A stretch of 64,000 nucleotides of DNA from Pseudomonadota bacterium (GTDB lineage: Bacteria; Pseudomonadota; Gammaproteobacteria; Burkholderiales; Burkholderiaceae_C), in contig JAKARB010000001.1 of assembly GCA_021819435.1 (NCBI GenBank), positions 124,001-188,000 of the forward strand, in the 5' to 3' direction. Numbering within the stretch: position 1 is the stretch's first letter; the number at the start of each line of letters is the position of its first letter. A program made the translations under genes and the position numbers. The notes under the pieces are model-generated. The model was given only the letters and a program-made list of their open reading frames with translations, had not been told where the DNA came from and ran no database searches. Shown piece after piece: positions 18,009 through 27,277 of the stretch.

Positions 18009-19718
18009 TCAGGCGGCCTTGGCGGTCGAGCGGCGGGTGGCGTTGGCCGCAGCCTTGAACGGGTCGAGGCCGACGCGCTTGACGGTGTCGATGAACTTCT
18101 CGCCGGCCTGGCGCTGAGCCTGGTAGGTCTCGATCACGGCTTCCACGGCGTCCTGCACTTCGTCGGCCGCGAACGAGGGGCCGATCACCTTGCCAGCCAC
18201 GGCGGCCGGTGCGTGGTCGGAGCCGTCCGAGCCGCCCAGCGTGATCTGGTACCACTCGGTGCCGTCCTTGTCGACGCCGAGGATGCCGATGTGCCCGCTG
18301 TGGTGGTGGCCGCAGGAGTTGATGCAGCCCGAGATGTGCAGGTCGATCTCGCCGATGTCGTAGAGCTCGTCCAGGTCTTGATAACGCTCGATCAGGGCGT
18401 TGGCGATGGGGATGGAGCGGGCGTTGGCCAGCGCGCAGAAGTCGCCGCCCGGGCAGGCGATCATGTCCGACAGCAGGCCGATGTTGGGCGAAGCCAGGGT
18501 GTTGGCCTTGGCGGCCTGCCACAGGCCGTAGAGGTCTTCCTCGCGCACGAAGGGCAGCAGCACGTTCTGGTCGTGGGTCACGCGCAGCTCGCCGCAACTG
18601 AAGCGGTCTGCCATGTCGGCGATGGCGTCCATTTGCGCATCGGTCACGTCGCCAGGGGCCTGGCCCACGCGCTTGACCGACAGTTGCACGCACTTGTAGC
18701 CCTGCACCTTGTGGCCTTCGACATTGCGCTCCAGCCACTTGGCGAACTGCTTCTTGTCCGCGTCCGAGGCGTCGGCAGGCAAACCATTGCCGGCGGGCAC
18801 GTGGGCCTGCACCGAGGCAGGGTAAGCAAAGCCTGCGTTGACGCGATCGAACTCGGCCTGCGGGATGATGTGCGCAGCACCATCGGCGTCGCGCTCCATG
18901 ATGTTCTTGAACTCGGTGTTGACCTGGTCGAAGAACTTCTGGCCCTCGGCCTTCACCAGGATCTTGATGCGCGCCTTGTACATGTTGTCGCGCCGGCCGT
19001 AGCGGTTGTAGACGCGCACGATGGCCTCGATGTAGACGAGGATCTGCTGCCAGGGCACGAAGTCGTTGATGACGGTACCGGTGATCGGGGTGCGGCCCAT
19101 GCCGCCACCGACCAGCACCTTGAAGCCGACTTCACCCGCATCGTTCTTGACCAGGTGCAGGCCGATGTCGTGCCAGGCCACGGCGGCGCGGTCTTCCTTG
19201 GCGCCGCTGACAGCGATCTTGAACTTGCGCGGCAGGAAGGCGAACTCGGGGTGCAGGGTCGACCACTGGCGCAGCACCTCGGCGTAGGGGCGAGCGTCAA
19301 CGATCTCATCGGCGGCCACGCCCACTTTGGCATCGGCGGTGATGTTGCGGATGCAGTTGCCCGAGGTCTGGATGCCGTGCATGTTGACCTCGGCCAGCAG
19401 CTCCATCACCTCGGCGGCCTTGGGCAGCGGGATCCAGTTGTACTGGACGTTCTGGCGCGTGGTGAAGTGGGCGTAGCCACGGTCGAACTCGCGGGCGATG
19501 CGGGCGAGCTGGCGAATCTGCTTGCTCGACATCTCACCATAAGGCACGGCCACGCGCAGCATGGGCGCATGGCGTTGGATGTACCAGCCGTTTTGCAGGC
19601 GCAGCGGGCGGAAATCATCGTCGGCGAGCTTGCCGGCCAGGTTGCGTTCCAGCTGGTCGCGGAACTGAGCGGCGCGCTGGCGGACAAACTGTTTGTCGAA
19701 TTCGGTGTACTGATACAT
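18009..19718 (-). CDS. cysI: Sulfite reductase hemoprotein (nitrite/sulfite reductase family)
   Basis: 569-residue siroheme and 4Fe-4S enzyme reducing sulfite to sulfide. Tandem ferredoxin-like and siroheme domains are evident: TTRQNVQYNWIPL near residue 91, TSGNCIRNITADA, GGGMGRTPITG, and the four cluster cysteines in CPGGDFCALANARS (about 424-430) and ISGCINSCGHHHSGH (about 463-467). No CysJ-type flavoprotein is visible anywhere in this cluster, so the electron donor may be ferredoxin. Second gene after the TSUP permease. Confidence 0.92.
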   Translation of the reverse strand: MYQYTEFDKQFVRQRAAQFRDQLERNLAGKLADDDFRPLRLQNGWYIQRHAPMLRVAVPYGEMSSKQIRQLARIAREFDRGYAHFTTRQNVQYNWIPLPKAAEVMELLAEVNMHGIQTSGNCIRNITADAKVGVAADEIVDARPYAEVLRQWSTLHPEFAFLPRKFKIAVSGAKEDRAAVAWHDIGLHLVKNDAGEVGFKVLVGGGMGRTPITGTVINDFVPWQQILVYIEAIVRVYNRYGRRDNMYKARIKILVKAEGQKFFDQVNTEFKNIMERDADGAAHIIPQAEFDRVNAGFAYPASVQAHVPAGNGLPADASDADKKQFAKWLERNVEGHKVQGYKCVQLSVKRVGQAPGDVTDAQMDAIADMADRFSCGELRVTHDQNVLLPFVREEDLYGLWQAAKANTLASPNIGLLSDMIACPGGDFCALANARSIPIANALIERYQDLDELYDIGEIDLHISGCINSCGHHHSGHIGILGVDKDGTEWYQITLGGSDGSDHAPAAVAGKVIGPSFAADEVQDAVEAVIETYQAQRQAGEKFIDTVKRVGLDPFKAAANATRRSTAKAA

Positions 19719-19766
19719 GGGGCGGGTCTCCCGTGAGCGGGCGGGGCGGATGAGCGGTGGGTGGGG

Positions 19767-20546
19767 TCAGACCAGTTTGAGCACTTTGTTGGCAGCGATG
19801 ACCAGGCAGATGCACAGCGCAAAGCGCGTGATTGTCTCAGGCAAGAGCTTGGTCAGCTTGGCCCCCACCCAGATTCCGGGGAGGGAGCCGATGAGCAATT
19901 CAACAAGAAGCAGCCATTCCACGTTACCGAGAGAGGCATGGCCGATGCCGGCGACGATGGTCAGCGGTACGGCGTGCGCAATGTCGCTGCCGACCAGGCG
20001 CTTCATGTCCAGGCGCGGGTAAAGCAGCAGGATCATGGTCGCGCCCAGGGCCCCGGCGCCGATGGAGCTCAGCGACACCAGCACCCCGAGGATGGCTCCG
20101 CACAGCACCGTCAGCGTCCCTCGATTGTCTCGCGTGATCCAGCGCTCCAGCCAGATCCCCACCCGATGCCAGACCGGACGAAATGCCACTGTCACGGCGG
20201 TCAGCAGCAATGCGACGCCCAGTGCCAACGCCAAGGTGCTTTGACCGCTCTTGTGCACGCCCTCGACGTGCATGTAGGTCATCGTCAGGATGGATGCGGG
20301 GATGCTGCCCAGCAGCAGTCTTTTTGTGATGTGGTAATCGACATGACCCTCCATGTGGTGAGCCACCGAACCCGACACCTTGGTCAGTCCCGCGAACCAC
20401 AGGTCCGTGCCAATGGCCACGGCCTTGTCCAGCCCGAACACGGAAATCAGCAAAGGGGTCATCAGCGAGCCGCCGCCCACGCCAGTCAGGCCCACAATCA
20501 GGCCCACGCCGGCACCGGCGAGCACCGCCATCCAATCGAACGTCAT
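19767..20546 (-). CDS. TSUP family permease (TauE/SafE)
   Basis: 259-residue membrane protein with about eight helices and the TSUP hallmark GVGGGSLMTPLL near residue 25, repeated more weakly in the second half (SSIGAGALGATMILLLYP). TSUP members move sulfite, sulfonates or sulfate. It is the first gene of the minus-strand sulfur cluster, 48 bases before cysI, so it may import sulfate or export excess sulfite; direction cannot be read from sequence. Confidence 0.82.
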   Translation of the reverse strand: MTFDWMAVLAGAGVGLIVGLTGVGGGSLMTPLLISVFGLDKAVAIGTDLWFAGLTKVSGSVAHHMEGHVDYHITKRLLLGSIPASILTMTYMHVEGVHKSGQSTLALALGVALLLTAVTVAFRPVWHRVGIWLERWITRDNRGTLTVLCGAILGVLVSLSSIGAGALGATMILLLYPRLDMKRLVGSDIAHAVPLTIVAGIGHASLGNVEWLLLVELLIGSLPGIWVGAKLTKLLPETITRFALCICLVIAANKVLKLV

Positions 20547-20634
20547 GTGAAAGAGTGCTTGTCCCTGCGGCCGAGGCGCGGCATGCGCCAGGTTGCACAG
20601 CAGGGAGGGCGAACTGTAAAAACTTTCTTTATTT

Positions 20635-21600
20635 ATGAGAACAACATTTTTTCGGTTTGCTTATTCTTCTTTGGAATATTTGAGGCCGGTGTGCATCGGG
20701 TTGGCGGTCTCGATGGGTGTCGCGGGCTGCTCCATGCTCTCGAAAGAGGAGGCCCCTCGTCCCGTTGCCGTAGCGCCTGCGCAGGCGCCCGGCATGGCTG
20801 TGGGCGTGCCCAAGCCCTTGCCTCGCCCTCCGCGCATTGGCCTTGCTTTGGGCGGCGGCGCGGCCCGTGGCTTCGCGCACATCGGCGTGCTGCAAGTGCT
20901 GGAGGAGCAGGGCATCAAACCCGACCTGGTGGTAGGCACCTCGGCGGGCAGCCTGGTGGCCGCCCTCTACGCCGCGGGCAAGACGCCGACCGAATTGCAG
21001 ACCATGGCCATGAGCCTGGACGAGTCGAGCATCACCGACTGGGTTTTTCCCGGCCGCTCGCTGCTCAAGGGCGAGGCGCTGGCGCGCTTCATCCGCACGC
21101 AGACGGCCGGCAAGCAAATCGAGAACATGCGCCTGCCCCTGGGCATCGTCGCGGCTGACCTGGAGAGCGGCGCCCCGATCCTGTTCAGGCGAGGCGATCC
21201 GGGCACGGCGGTGCGCGCGTCCAGCGCCGTGCCGGCGGTTTTCGAGCCGGTGCGCATCAACGGCCGCGAGTACATCGACGGCGGCGCGGTGTCGCCCATT
21301 CCGGTGCGCTTCGCCCGCCAGATGGGCGCGGACCTGGTCATCGCGGTGGACATCTCCGCCATCCCACAGGGTCAGCCCACCAAACGCGCGGTCGACATCC
21401 TGTTGCAGACCTTCAACATCATGGGCCATGCCATCAGCCAGCACGAGCTGGCCGAGGCCGACGTGGTGATGCGCCCGAAGCTGGAAGGCATCGGCAGCGC
21501 CGATTTTTCATCTCGGCGGCTGTCGATCCTGGCCGGGCGCGAGGCGGCGCTGATGGTGCTGCCGCAACTCAAGGAGCGGATCGCGGCTCGCACGCGCTGA
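20635..21600 (+). CDS. Patatin-like phospholipase, lipoprotein
   Basis: 321 residues. An N-terminal signal ends in a lipobox-like GVAGC (Cys about 32). The patatin domain has an oxyanion motif GGGAARG (about 73-79), nucleophile GTSAG (Ser about 103) and the catalytic Asp in YIDGGAVSP, so both dyad residues are present. Predicted esterase or phospholipase at the inner or outer membrane, related to RssA/YchK. The ATG at 20635 lacks a clear ribosome site; a GTG at 20689 would give a shorter signal. Diverges from the sulfur operon. Confidence 0.86.
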   Translation: MRTTFFRFAYSSLEYLRPVCIGLAVSMGVAGCSMLSKEEAPRPVAVAPAQAPGMAVGVPKPLPRPPRIGLALGGGAARGFAHIGVLQVLEEQGIKPDLVVGTSAGSLVAALYAAGKTPTELQTMAMSLDESSITDWVFPGRSLLKGEALARFIRTQTAGKQIENMRLPLGIVAADLESGAPILFRRGDPGTAVRASSAVPAVFEPVRINGREYIDGGAVSPIPVRFARQMGADLVIAVDISAIPQGQPTKRAVDILLQTFNIMGHAISQHELAEADVVMRPKLEGIGSADFSSRRLSILAGREAALMVLPQLKERIAARTR

Positions 21601-21685
21601 AGGGTAGGGCACGGCGCGAGCTTCCAACGTCGCGCCTGGGCTGCATGAGCCCCGTGATGCCGCTTGGCGGCGCCTGGGCTCTGGG

Positions 21686-21704
21686 GGCGGGCCAGTTGCC
21701 CGCC
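21686..21704. terminator. GC hairpin between convergent genes
   Basis: Perfect 7-bp stem GGCGGGC-CAGTT-GCCCGCC just before the stop of the minus-strand DUF192 gene and after the patatin gene. No U-tract, so termination is only positional inference. Confidence 0.3.
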
Positions 21705-21708
21705 TAGC

Positions 21709-22236
21709 TCAACGTGCCGCGGTGAATGGCTGACCCGTCAGCTTCGAGCCGGTGTCGAGCGCGCGCTTCTTGAACCACCCCGTGTTCATCTCGAGCACGT
21801 AGCGCACCGGCCGGTCGGAGCAGTGCGAGTCCAGCGTCTGCGGCTTCATCTCATCCACGTTGACGATGGTGCCGTCGTCGTCGATGAAGGCGACGGACAG
21901 CGGGATCAAGGTGTTCTTCATCCAGAAGCACTGCACCCCGGGCCGCTCGAAGACGAACAGCATGCCCTCGTGGGTGCCCATCTGCGTGCGATGCATCAAG
22001 CCGATGGCGCGCTCGCGGTCGGTCATGGCGACCTCGGCGGTGATGTTCTGCATGCCTGCGTGCAATTGGATGGTGCGCAGCTTCTGGGGGCCTTCCTGGG
22101 CCCAGGCGCAGCCGGCGGCCAGGCCACCCATGGCAACCACAGCAACCATGATCTGCATCAAGCCCGTGCGCTGGGGTTTGGACCCGGCGCGCCACTGCCC
22201 GGGAACGCTTTGACTGACAATGCCGACTTTCGTCAT
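21709..22236 (-). CDS. DUF192 family secreted protein
   Basis: 175 residues from the first ATG. DUF192 core runs about 60-170: AEVAMTDRERAIGLMHRTQM, MLFVFERPGVQCFWMKNTLI and IPLSVAFIDDDGTIV are typical. A signal or lipoprotein-like segment GGLAAGCAWA sits near residues 37-46, so a shorter start at the internal ATG (22158) is possible. Function of the family is unknown. Divergent from the copper ATPase with a 50-base gap. Confidence 0.82.
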   Translation of the reverse strand: MTKVGIVSQSVPGQWRAGSKPQRTGLMQIMVAVVAMGGLAAGCAWAQEGPQKLRTIQLHAGMQNITAEVAMTDRERAIGLMHRTQMGTHEGMLFVFERPGVQCFWMKNTLIPLSVAFIDDDGTIVNVDEMKPQTLDSHCSDRPVRYVLEMNTGWFKKRALDTGSKLTGQPFTAAR

Positions 22237-22286
22237 CTCCGTGTCTCGATGAGCTGGTTCACGGGTTCGACTGTAGCAGCCGCTTC

Positions 22287-24818
22287 ATGAATGCCCCCGC
22301 TTCCGCGACGCCCCAGGCACCCCTGCCGCCCCTGCCGCCCCTGCCTGAGTTGACGCCATCCCAGGCCGCTGGCCTGGACGACCCAGACTTGCTGGCCCAG
22401 TGCGTTGTTGAGCTGCCCATCGGCCCCTTGCGTCGCATCGGCCTGGGCATCTCGGGCATGTATTGCGCCGCCTGCACCATCACCATCGAGGACGCGGTCA
22501 AGGCGGTGCCCGGGGTCAGCGAGGTGCAGGTTCAGGCGGCTTCGCAACGCGCGCGCATCCTCATTGACCCGGCCAAGGTGAAGCTGTCGGACATCGTCGC
22601 CGCCGTGCAGCGCGTGGGCTACCGTGCCTGGCCCGACGCCGCCGCCCGCGCCGGCCACGAGCGCCTGCGCCAGCGCCGCATGCTGCTGTGGCGACTCTCG
22701 GTTGCGGCCTTCTGCATGATGCAGGTGATGATGCTCGCCTGGCCCCAGTACGTGGCCGGGCCACGAGAGATCCCGCCCGACATCTGGCAGCTCATGAACT
22801 GGGCCAACTGGGTGCTCAGCCTGCCGGTGATGATCTTCTCCTGCGGCCCCTTCTTCAGCGGGGCTTGGCGCGCGGCCCGACAGGGCAAGGTGTCGATGGA
22901 CACGCCTGTGGCCATCGGCATGCTGGCCACCTTCATCGTCAGCACTGGCGTGACCATGGGCCAGACCGATGTCTTCGGTCACGAGGCCTACTTTGACTCC
23001 CTCACCATGTTCGTGGCGTTCTTGCTGACGGGGCGCTGGCTGGAGAGCAGCGCCCGCGAGCGCGTGACCCACTCGCTGGAAGCCTTGTGCGTGCGCCTGC
23101 CGGAGGCGGTCGAGCGCGCCGTAGCTGGCGAGGCGGCGCAGGGCGATGCCGATCTGCATGGCGCCGCCGTCGAATCCGTGCCGCTGTCGGCCTTGCGGCA
23201 TGGCGACCGGGTCAAGGTCGCCGTGGGACAGGCTTTCCCCGCTGATGGCCAAGTGCTACTCGGCGAGACCGAGGTTGACGAGTCTCTGCTCACAGGTGAA
23301 TCCCGGGCGGTGACACGCCGACCCGGTCAGATGGTGGTGGCGGGATCTGTCAACCTGGGTTCACCTGTGTGGATCTCGGTTGAGCGCCTTGGGCCCGACA
23401 CCCGCTATCAGCAGATTGTCTCGCTGGTGCATCAAGCCATGACGGAAAAGCCTGGCTGGATGCGCACGGCGGACCGCATGGCTGGTCCATTTTTATGGGG
23501 CGTGCTGGTGCTGGCTGGTCTGGGCGCGCTGGCATGGCAGTGGATTGATCCTTCCCGTGCCGTGTGGGTGGCCGTGTCGGTGCTGGTGGTGACCTGTCCT
23601 TGCGCGCTGTCGCTGGCCGCGCCTTCCGCGTTGTTGGCGGCCGCCGGCGCCATGGCCAAACGTGGCCTGCTGGTGCGCCGCATCGACGCCTTGGAGGCCC
23701 TGTCAACCGTGCGCCAGGTCTATTTCGACAAGACCGGCACCCTCACCGAAAGCGAGTTGTCGGTGACCGGGCTGCAACGCGCTGAAGGGGTGACTGACTT
23801 GGCCGAGCTGCTGGCATCCGCCCCGGTGCCCGCGATATCTGATGCCGCCCCTCACGATGCGTCCTTGAGCCGGCATGCGGACGGCGAAGCGGTGGAGGCG
23901 GGAGGCGAGGGCAGCCTGCCGGGCCTTTGGCATCACGCCGCATCGCTGGCGGCCGCCTCGCATCACCCGGTGTCGCGCTCGATCGTGCGCGCGGCGCAAT
24001 CTGGCCGACCCGAAGAGGCCGGCCCCTGGGCGCCCCTGAGCTGGGTCGAGCTGCACGAGCGCGCGGGGCAGGGGGTCGAGGCTCGCGACGAAGCCGGGCG
24101 GTGCTGGCGATTGGGCCGCCAGGACTGGGTGCTGGGCGTTGGTGCCTCGCTCGTGCTGCGCCATTGGCCCGCGCCCGACGCCCCGCGCGCCTGGCTCGCC
24201 GCCCGTTCGAGCGATGGCACCCTGCTGCCTGACACGGTGGTGGGCATCCTGCTCGACGAGGTGTTCCGTCCAGAGGCAGCGCCCGCTTTGCACCAATTGA
24301 GGGAACTGGGCTGCCAAGCCGCGCTGCTGTCTGGCGATCACAATGACCGTGTGCAGGCAGCGTCCCGCATCCTCGGGCCCCATGGCGAATTGCCGGTGGC
24401 GGCCGCACAGGCCACCCCTGAAGACAAATTGCGGGTGATGTCGACCGTTCAGCAGCGCGGCGAGCAGGTCGCCGTCGTGGGCGACGGCATCAACGATGCG
24501 CCCGTGCTGGCCAAAGCCGATGTTTCGGTGGCTTTGGATCAGGGCTCGGCGCTGGCTCAATCGCAGGCGGACCTCATCGTCCTGAACGGCCGGCTAACGG
24601 GTTTACCCGAGGCTGTGGCCCACAGCCGTTTCGCCATGCGGGTCGTCAAACAGAACCTGGTGTGGGCTGCGATCTACAATTTCGCCTGCATCCCCCTCGC
24701 ACTCACTGGTTTGCTGCCCCCTTGGGCGGCAGGACTCGGCATGGCGCTGAGTTCACTCGGTGTCGTGCTCAATTCCCTGCGGCTGGGAAACATCCGATGG
24801 AAATCCTCTACGTCCTGA
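22287..24818 (+). CDS. ccoI: Copper-translocating P1B-type ATPase for cbb3 oxidase assembly
   Basis: 843 residues. The N-terminal heavy-metal-associated domain has GMYCAAC (Cys 60 and 63). Eight membrane helices carry the metal-binding CPC in VVTCPCALSL (about residue 437). Catalytic motifs are TGES (about 335), the phosphorylated Asp in DKTGT (about 481) and GDGINDAP. A Pro-rich N-terminal leader precedes the metal domain. Position directly before ccoS and ccoNOQP identifies the CcoI/FixI subtype, which supplies Cu to CcoN, rather than a detoxification CopA. Confidence 0.92.
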   Translation: MNAPASATPQAPLPPLPPLPELTPSQAAGLDDPDLLAQCVVELPIGPLRRIGLGISGMYCAACTITIEDAVKAVPGVSEVQVQAASQRARILIDPAKVKLSDIVAAVQRVGYRAWPDAAARAGHERLRQRRMLLWRLSVAAFCMMQVMMLAWPQYVAGPREIPPDIWQLMNWANWVLSLPVMIFSCGPFFSGAWRAARQGKVSMDTPVAIGMLATFIVSTGVTMGQTDVFGHEAYFDSLTMFVAFLLTGRWLESSARERVTHSLEALCVRLPEAVERAVAGEAAQGDADLHGAAVESVPLSALRHGDRVKVAVGQAFPADGQVLLGETEVDESLLTGESRAVTRRPGQMVVAGSVNLGSPVWISVERLGPDTRYQQIVSLVHQAMTEKPGWMRTADRMAGPFLWGVLVLAGLGALAWQWIDPSRAVWVAVSVLVVTCPCALSLAAPSALLAAAGAMAKRGLLVRRIDALEALSTVRQVYFDKTGTLTESELSVTGLQRAEGVTDLAELLASAPVPAISDAAPHDASLSRHADGEAVEAGGEGSLPGLWHHAASLAAASHHPVSRSIVRAAQSGRPEEAGPWAPLSWVELHERAGQGVEARDEAGRCWRLGRQDWVLGVGASLVLRHWPAPDAPRAWLAARSSDGTLLPDTVVGILLDEVFRPEAAPALHQLRELGCQAALLSGDHNDRVQAASRILGPHGELPVAAAQATPEDKLRVMSTVQQRGEQVAVVGDGINDAPVLAKADVSVALDQGSALAQSQADLIVLNGRLTGLPEAVAHSRFAMRVVKQNLVWAAIYNFACIPLALTGLLPPWAAGLGMALSSLGVVLNSLRLGNIRWKSSTS

Positions 24819-24973
24819 TTCCCGTGTCCGTTTTGCTCGTGCTGGCAATCCTGGCCGTGCTGGGCTGGGCCATCCACAGCGGCCAGTTCGAGGACATCGA
24901 AGCCGAAGGGCATCGAATTTTGCACAGTGAGGAAGAGGCTTCGGGGGATAACGTTGAGCGGCATCAAGAATAG
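24797..24973 (+). CDS. ccoS: cbb3 oxidase maturation protein CcoS
   Basis: 58-residue small membrane protein: one N-terminal helix (YVLIPVSVLLVLAILAVLGW) followed by HSGQFEDIEAEGHRIL, the signature of the CcoS/FixS family. It overlaps the ATPase 3' end by 22 bases in another frame. Needed for cofactor insertion in cbb3 oxidase. An FNR-like box lies within its last codons. Confidence 0.92.
   Translation: MEILYVLIPVSVLLVLAILAVLGWAIHSGQFEDIEAEGHRILHSEEEASGDNVERHQE
24954..24967 (+). promoter_or_regulatory. FNR/Anr-type box upstream of ccoN
   Basis: TTGAGCGGCATCAA differs from the consensus TTGAT-N4-ATCAA at one base. Its centre is 61.5 bases before the ccoN ATG, which would place a class II start site near 25002; CACAAT at 24989-24994 is a possible -10. 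An FNR-family gene lies about 6 kb downstream. Confidence 0.55.
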
Positions 24974-25021
24974 TTAATGGTTTGCCCGCACAATTCGCGC
25001 TGTAACAAAGGAGAACTAGAG

Positions 25022-26464
25022 ATGGCAACCCCCCACTCTGCCACTTACAACGACACCGTTGTCCGGCAGTTCGCCGTCGCGGCGGTGCTCTGGGGCGTCG
25101 TCGGCATGGCCGTCGGCGTCCTGATCGCCTCGCAACTGGCGTGGCCGGAACTCAATTTCGGCATCCCCTGGCTGACCTACGGTCGCCTGCGTCCCCTGCA
25201 CACCAATGCGGTGATTTTCGCGTTCGGCGGCTGCGCCCTGTTCGCGACTTCTTACCACGTGGTGCAACGCACCTGCCAAACCCGCCTGTTCGCCGGTCCG
25301 CTCGCCTCGTTCACATTCTGGGGTTGGCAGCTGGTGATTCTCTTGGCCGCCATTTCCCTGCCTCTGGGTTACACCTCCGGCAAGGAATATGCCGAGCTTG
25401 AATGGCCGATTGACTTGCTGATCGCCGTCGTCTGGGTTTCCTATGCGATCGTCTTCTTCGGCACCGTCGGCACCCGCAAGATCCGCCACATCTATGTGGC
25501 GAACTGGTTCTACGGCGCCTTCATCATCGCCGTGGCCCTGCTGCACATCGTCAACAGCGCCGCCATCCCGGTGTTCTCCGACGGCATCCTGACACCCAAG
25601 TCCTACTCGGCCTACGCTGGTGTGCAGGACGCGATGGTGCAATGGTGGTACGGCCACAATGCCGTGGGCTTCTTCCTGACGGCCGGCTTCCTGGGCATGA
25701 TGTATTACTACATCCCCAAGCAGGCCGGCATGCCCGTGTACTCGTATCGCCTGTCGATCGTGCACTTCTGGGCCCTGATCTTCACCTACATGTGGGCTGG
25801 TCCTCACCACCTGCACTACACCGCGCTGCCTGACTGGACGCAATCCGTTGGCATGGTGTTCTCGCTGATCCTGCTTGCACCATCCTGGGGCGGCATGATC
25901 AACGGCATCATGACCCTGTCGGGCGCCTGGTACAAGCTGCGCGACGACGCGATCCTGAAGTTCCTGATCGTGGCCCTGTCGTTCTACGGCATGTCCACCT
26001 TCGAAGGTCCGATGATGTCCATCAAGACCGTGAACTCGCTGTCGCACTACACCGACTGGACCGTGGGCCATGTGCACTCCGGCGCCCTGGGTTGGGTGGG
26101 CCTGATCTCCATGGGTTCGCTGTACTACCTGATCCCGCGCATGTTCGGCCGCACGACGATGTACTCGGTCTCGGCCATCTCGCTGCACTTCTGGGCAGCC
26201 ACCATCGGCATCGTGCTGTACATCGCCGCGATGTGGATCGCTGGCGTGATGCAGGGCCTGATGTGGCGCGCTGTGAACCCTGACGGCACGCTGGTCTACA
26301 GCTTTGTCGAGGGCGTGAAGGCGACCTATCCCTTCTACGTGATCCGCGTCGCGGGTGGCTTGCTCTACCTGGGCGGCATGATCCTGATGCTGTGGAACAC
26401 CGTGATGACCGCCATGGCTGGTCGCGCCGTCAACGCGCCGATCCCCCAGCCGGCCCACGCCTGA
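25022..26464 (+). CDS. ccoN: cbb3-type cytochrome c oxidase subunit I
   Basis: 480-residue catalytic subunit of the high-affinity C-type heme-copper oxidase. Twelve helices with heme ligand in [14 protein letters not shown], the CuB His within [15 protein letters not shown], the double His in [13 protein letters not shown], and [12 protein letters not shown]. The ATG at 25022 follows a strong AAAGGAG; an upstream in-frame start at 24977 is rejected. First of the ccoNOQP structural genes. Confidence 0.97.
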   Translation: MATPHSATYNDTVVRQFAVAAVLWGVVGMAVGVLIASQLAWPELNFGIPWLTYGRLRPLHTNAVIFAFGGCALFATSYHVVQRTCQTRLFAGPLASFTFWGWQLVILLAAISLPLGYTSGKEYAELEWPIDLLIAVVWVSYAIVFFGTVGTRKIRHIYVANWFYGAFIIAVALLHIVNSAAIPVFSDGILTPKSYSAYAGVQDAMVQWWYGHNAVGFFLTAGFLGMMYYYIPKQAGMPVYSYRLSIVHFWALIFTYMWAGPHHLHYTALPDWTQSVGMVFSLILLAPSWGGMINGIMTLSGAWYKLRDDAILKFLIVALSFYGMSTFEGPMMSIKTVNSLSHYTDWTVGHVHSGALGWVGLISMGSLYYLIPRMFGRTTMYSVSAISLHFWAATIGIVLYIAAMWIAGVMQGLMWRAVNPDGTLVYSFVEGVKATYPFYVIRVAGGLLYLGGMILMLWNTVMTAMAGRAVNAPIPQPAHA

Positions 26465-26483
26465 GCCACGCAAGGAGAACAAC

Positions 26484-27113
26484 ATGGCTGACAACAACCA
26501 CAAGCCTGCGCTCTTCTCGCACGAGAAGATCGAGACCAGCAACACCCTGATGATCGTGCTGACGCTGATCGTCGTGTGCTTCGGCGCGCTGGTCGAAATC
26601 GTGCCCCTGTACTTCCAGAAGAGCACCACCATCCCGGTGGACGGCCTCAAGCCTTACACGGCCCTGCAACTGGCGGGCCGCGACATCTACCTGCGTGAAG
26701 GCTGCTACGGCTGTCACTCGCAGATGATTCGCCCCTTCCGTGCGGAAACCCTGCGTTACGGCCATTACTCGATGGCGGGTGAGTTCGTCTACGACCACCC
26801 CTTCCAGTGGGGCTCGAAGCGCACCGGCCCCGACCTGCACCGCGTGGGTGGCAAGTACTCCGACGAGTGGCACCGCGCCCACCTGGAGAACCCCCGCAAT
26901 GTGGTTCCGGAATCCAACATGCCGGCCTACCCCTGGCTGCTGACCAACAAGGTCAACGAGTCCAGCATCGGCCCGCACATGCAAGCCCTGCGCACGGTTG
27001 GCGTGCCCTACACGGACGCCGAAATCAAGGCCGCCGCGGCCGAGGTCAAGGACAAGACCGAGATCGAGGCCGTGATCGCCTACCTGCAGGTGCTGGGCAC
27101 CTCGGTGAAATAA
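26484..27113 (+). CDS. ccoO: cbb3-type oxidase subunit II, mono-heme c
   Basis: 209 residues. One N-terminal membrane anchor (about 20-42), then a periplasmic cytochrome c domain with heme motif CYGCH (Cys 74, Cys 77, His 78) and a Met axial ligand candidate in [11 protein letters not shown]. Transfers electrons from CcoP or soluble cytochrome to CcoN. AAGGAG precedes the start; it lies 19 bases after ccoN. Confidence 0.96.
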   Translation: MADNNHKPALFSHEKIETSNTLMIVLTLIVVCFGALVEIVPLYFQKSTTIPVDGLKPYTALQLAGRDIYLREGCYGCHSQMIRPFRAETLRYGHYSMAGEFVYDHPFQWGSKRTGPDLHRVGGKYSDEWHRAHLENPRNVVPESNMPAYPWLLTNKVNESSIGPHMQALRTVGVPYTDAEIKAAAAEVKDKTEIEAVIAYLQVLGTSVK

Positions 27114-27125
27114 GGAGCAGCGCAC

Positions 27126-27263
27126 ATGGACGTCATCACCCTCAGAAGCATCTTCACCGTGGCGTGCTTGTGCGTTTTCGTGGGCATCGTTGCGTGGGCG
27201 TTCTCTCGCCGCAACAAGGCCCAGTTTGAAGAGGCGGCCCGTCTGCCTCTCTCTGAAGATTGA
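27126..27263 (+). CDS. ccoQ: cbb3-type oxidase small subunit CcoQ
   Basis: 45-residue single-helix protein (helix about residues 8-26, then RRNKAQFEEAARLPL). The sequence after the helix matches the CcoQ/FixQ family, which stabilises the cbb3 complex. It starts 12 bases after ccoO (AAGGAG upstream) and ends 14 bases before ccoP. Confidence 0.9.
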   Translation: MDVITLRSIFTVACLCVFVGIVAWAFSRRNKAQFEEAARLPLSED

Positions 27264-27277
27264 CTGGAGGCTCAGAC

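Noticed and set aside
25016-26650. A 544-codon minus-strand open frame opposite ccoN
   Set aside because: Antisense shadow with low-complexity composition.
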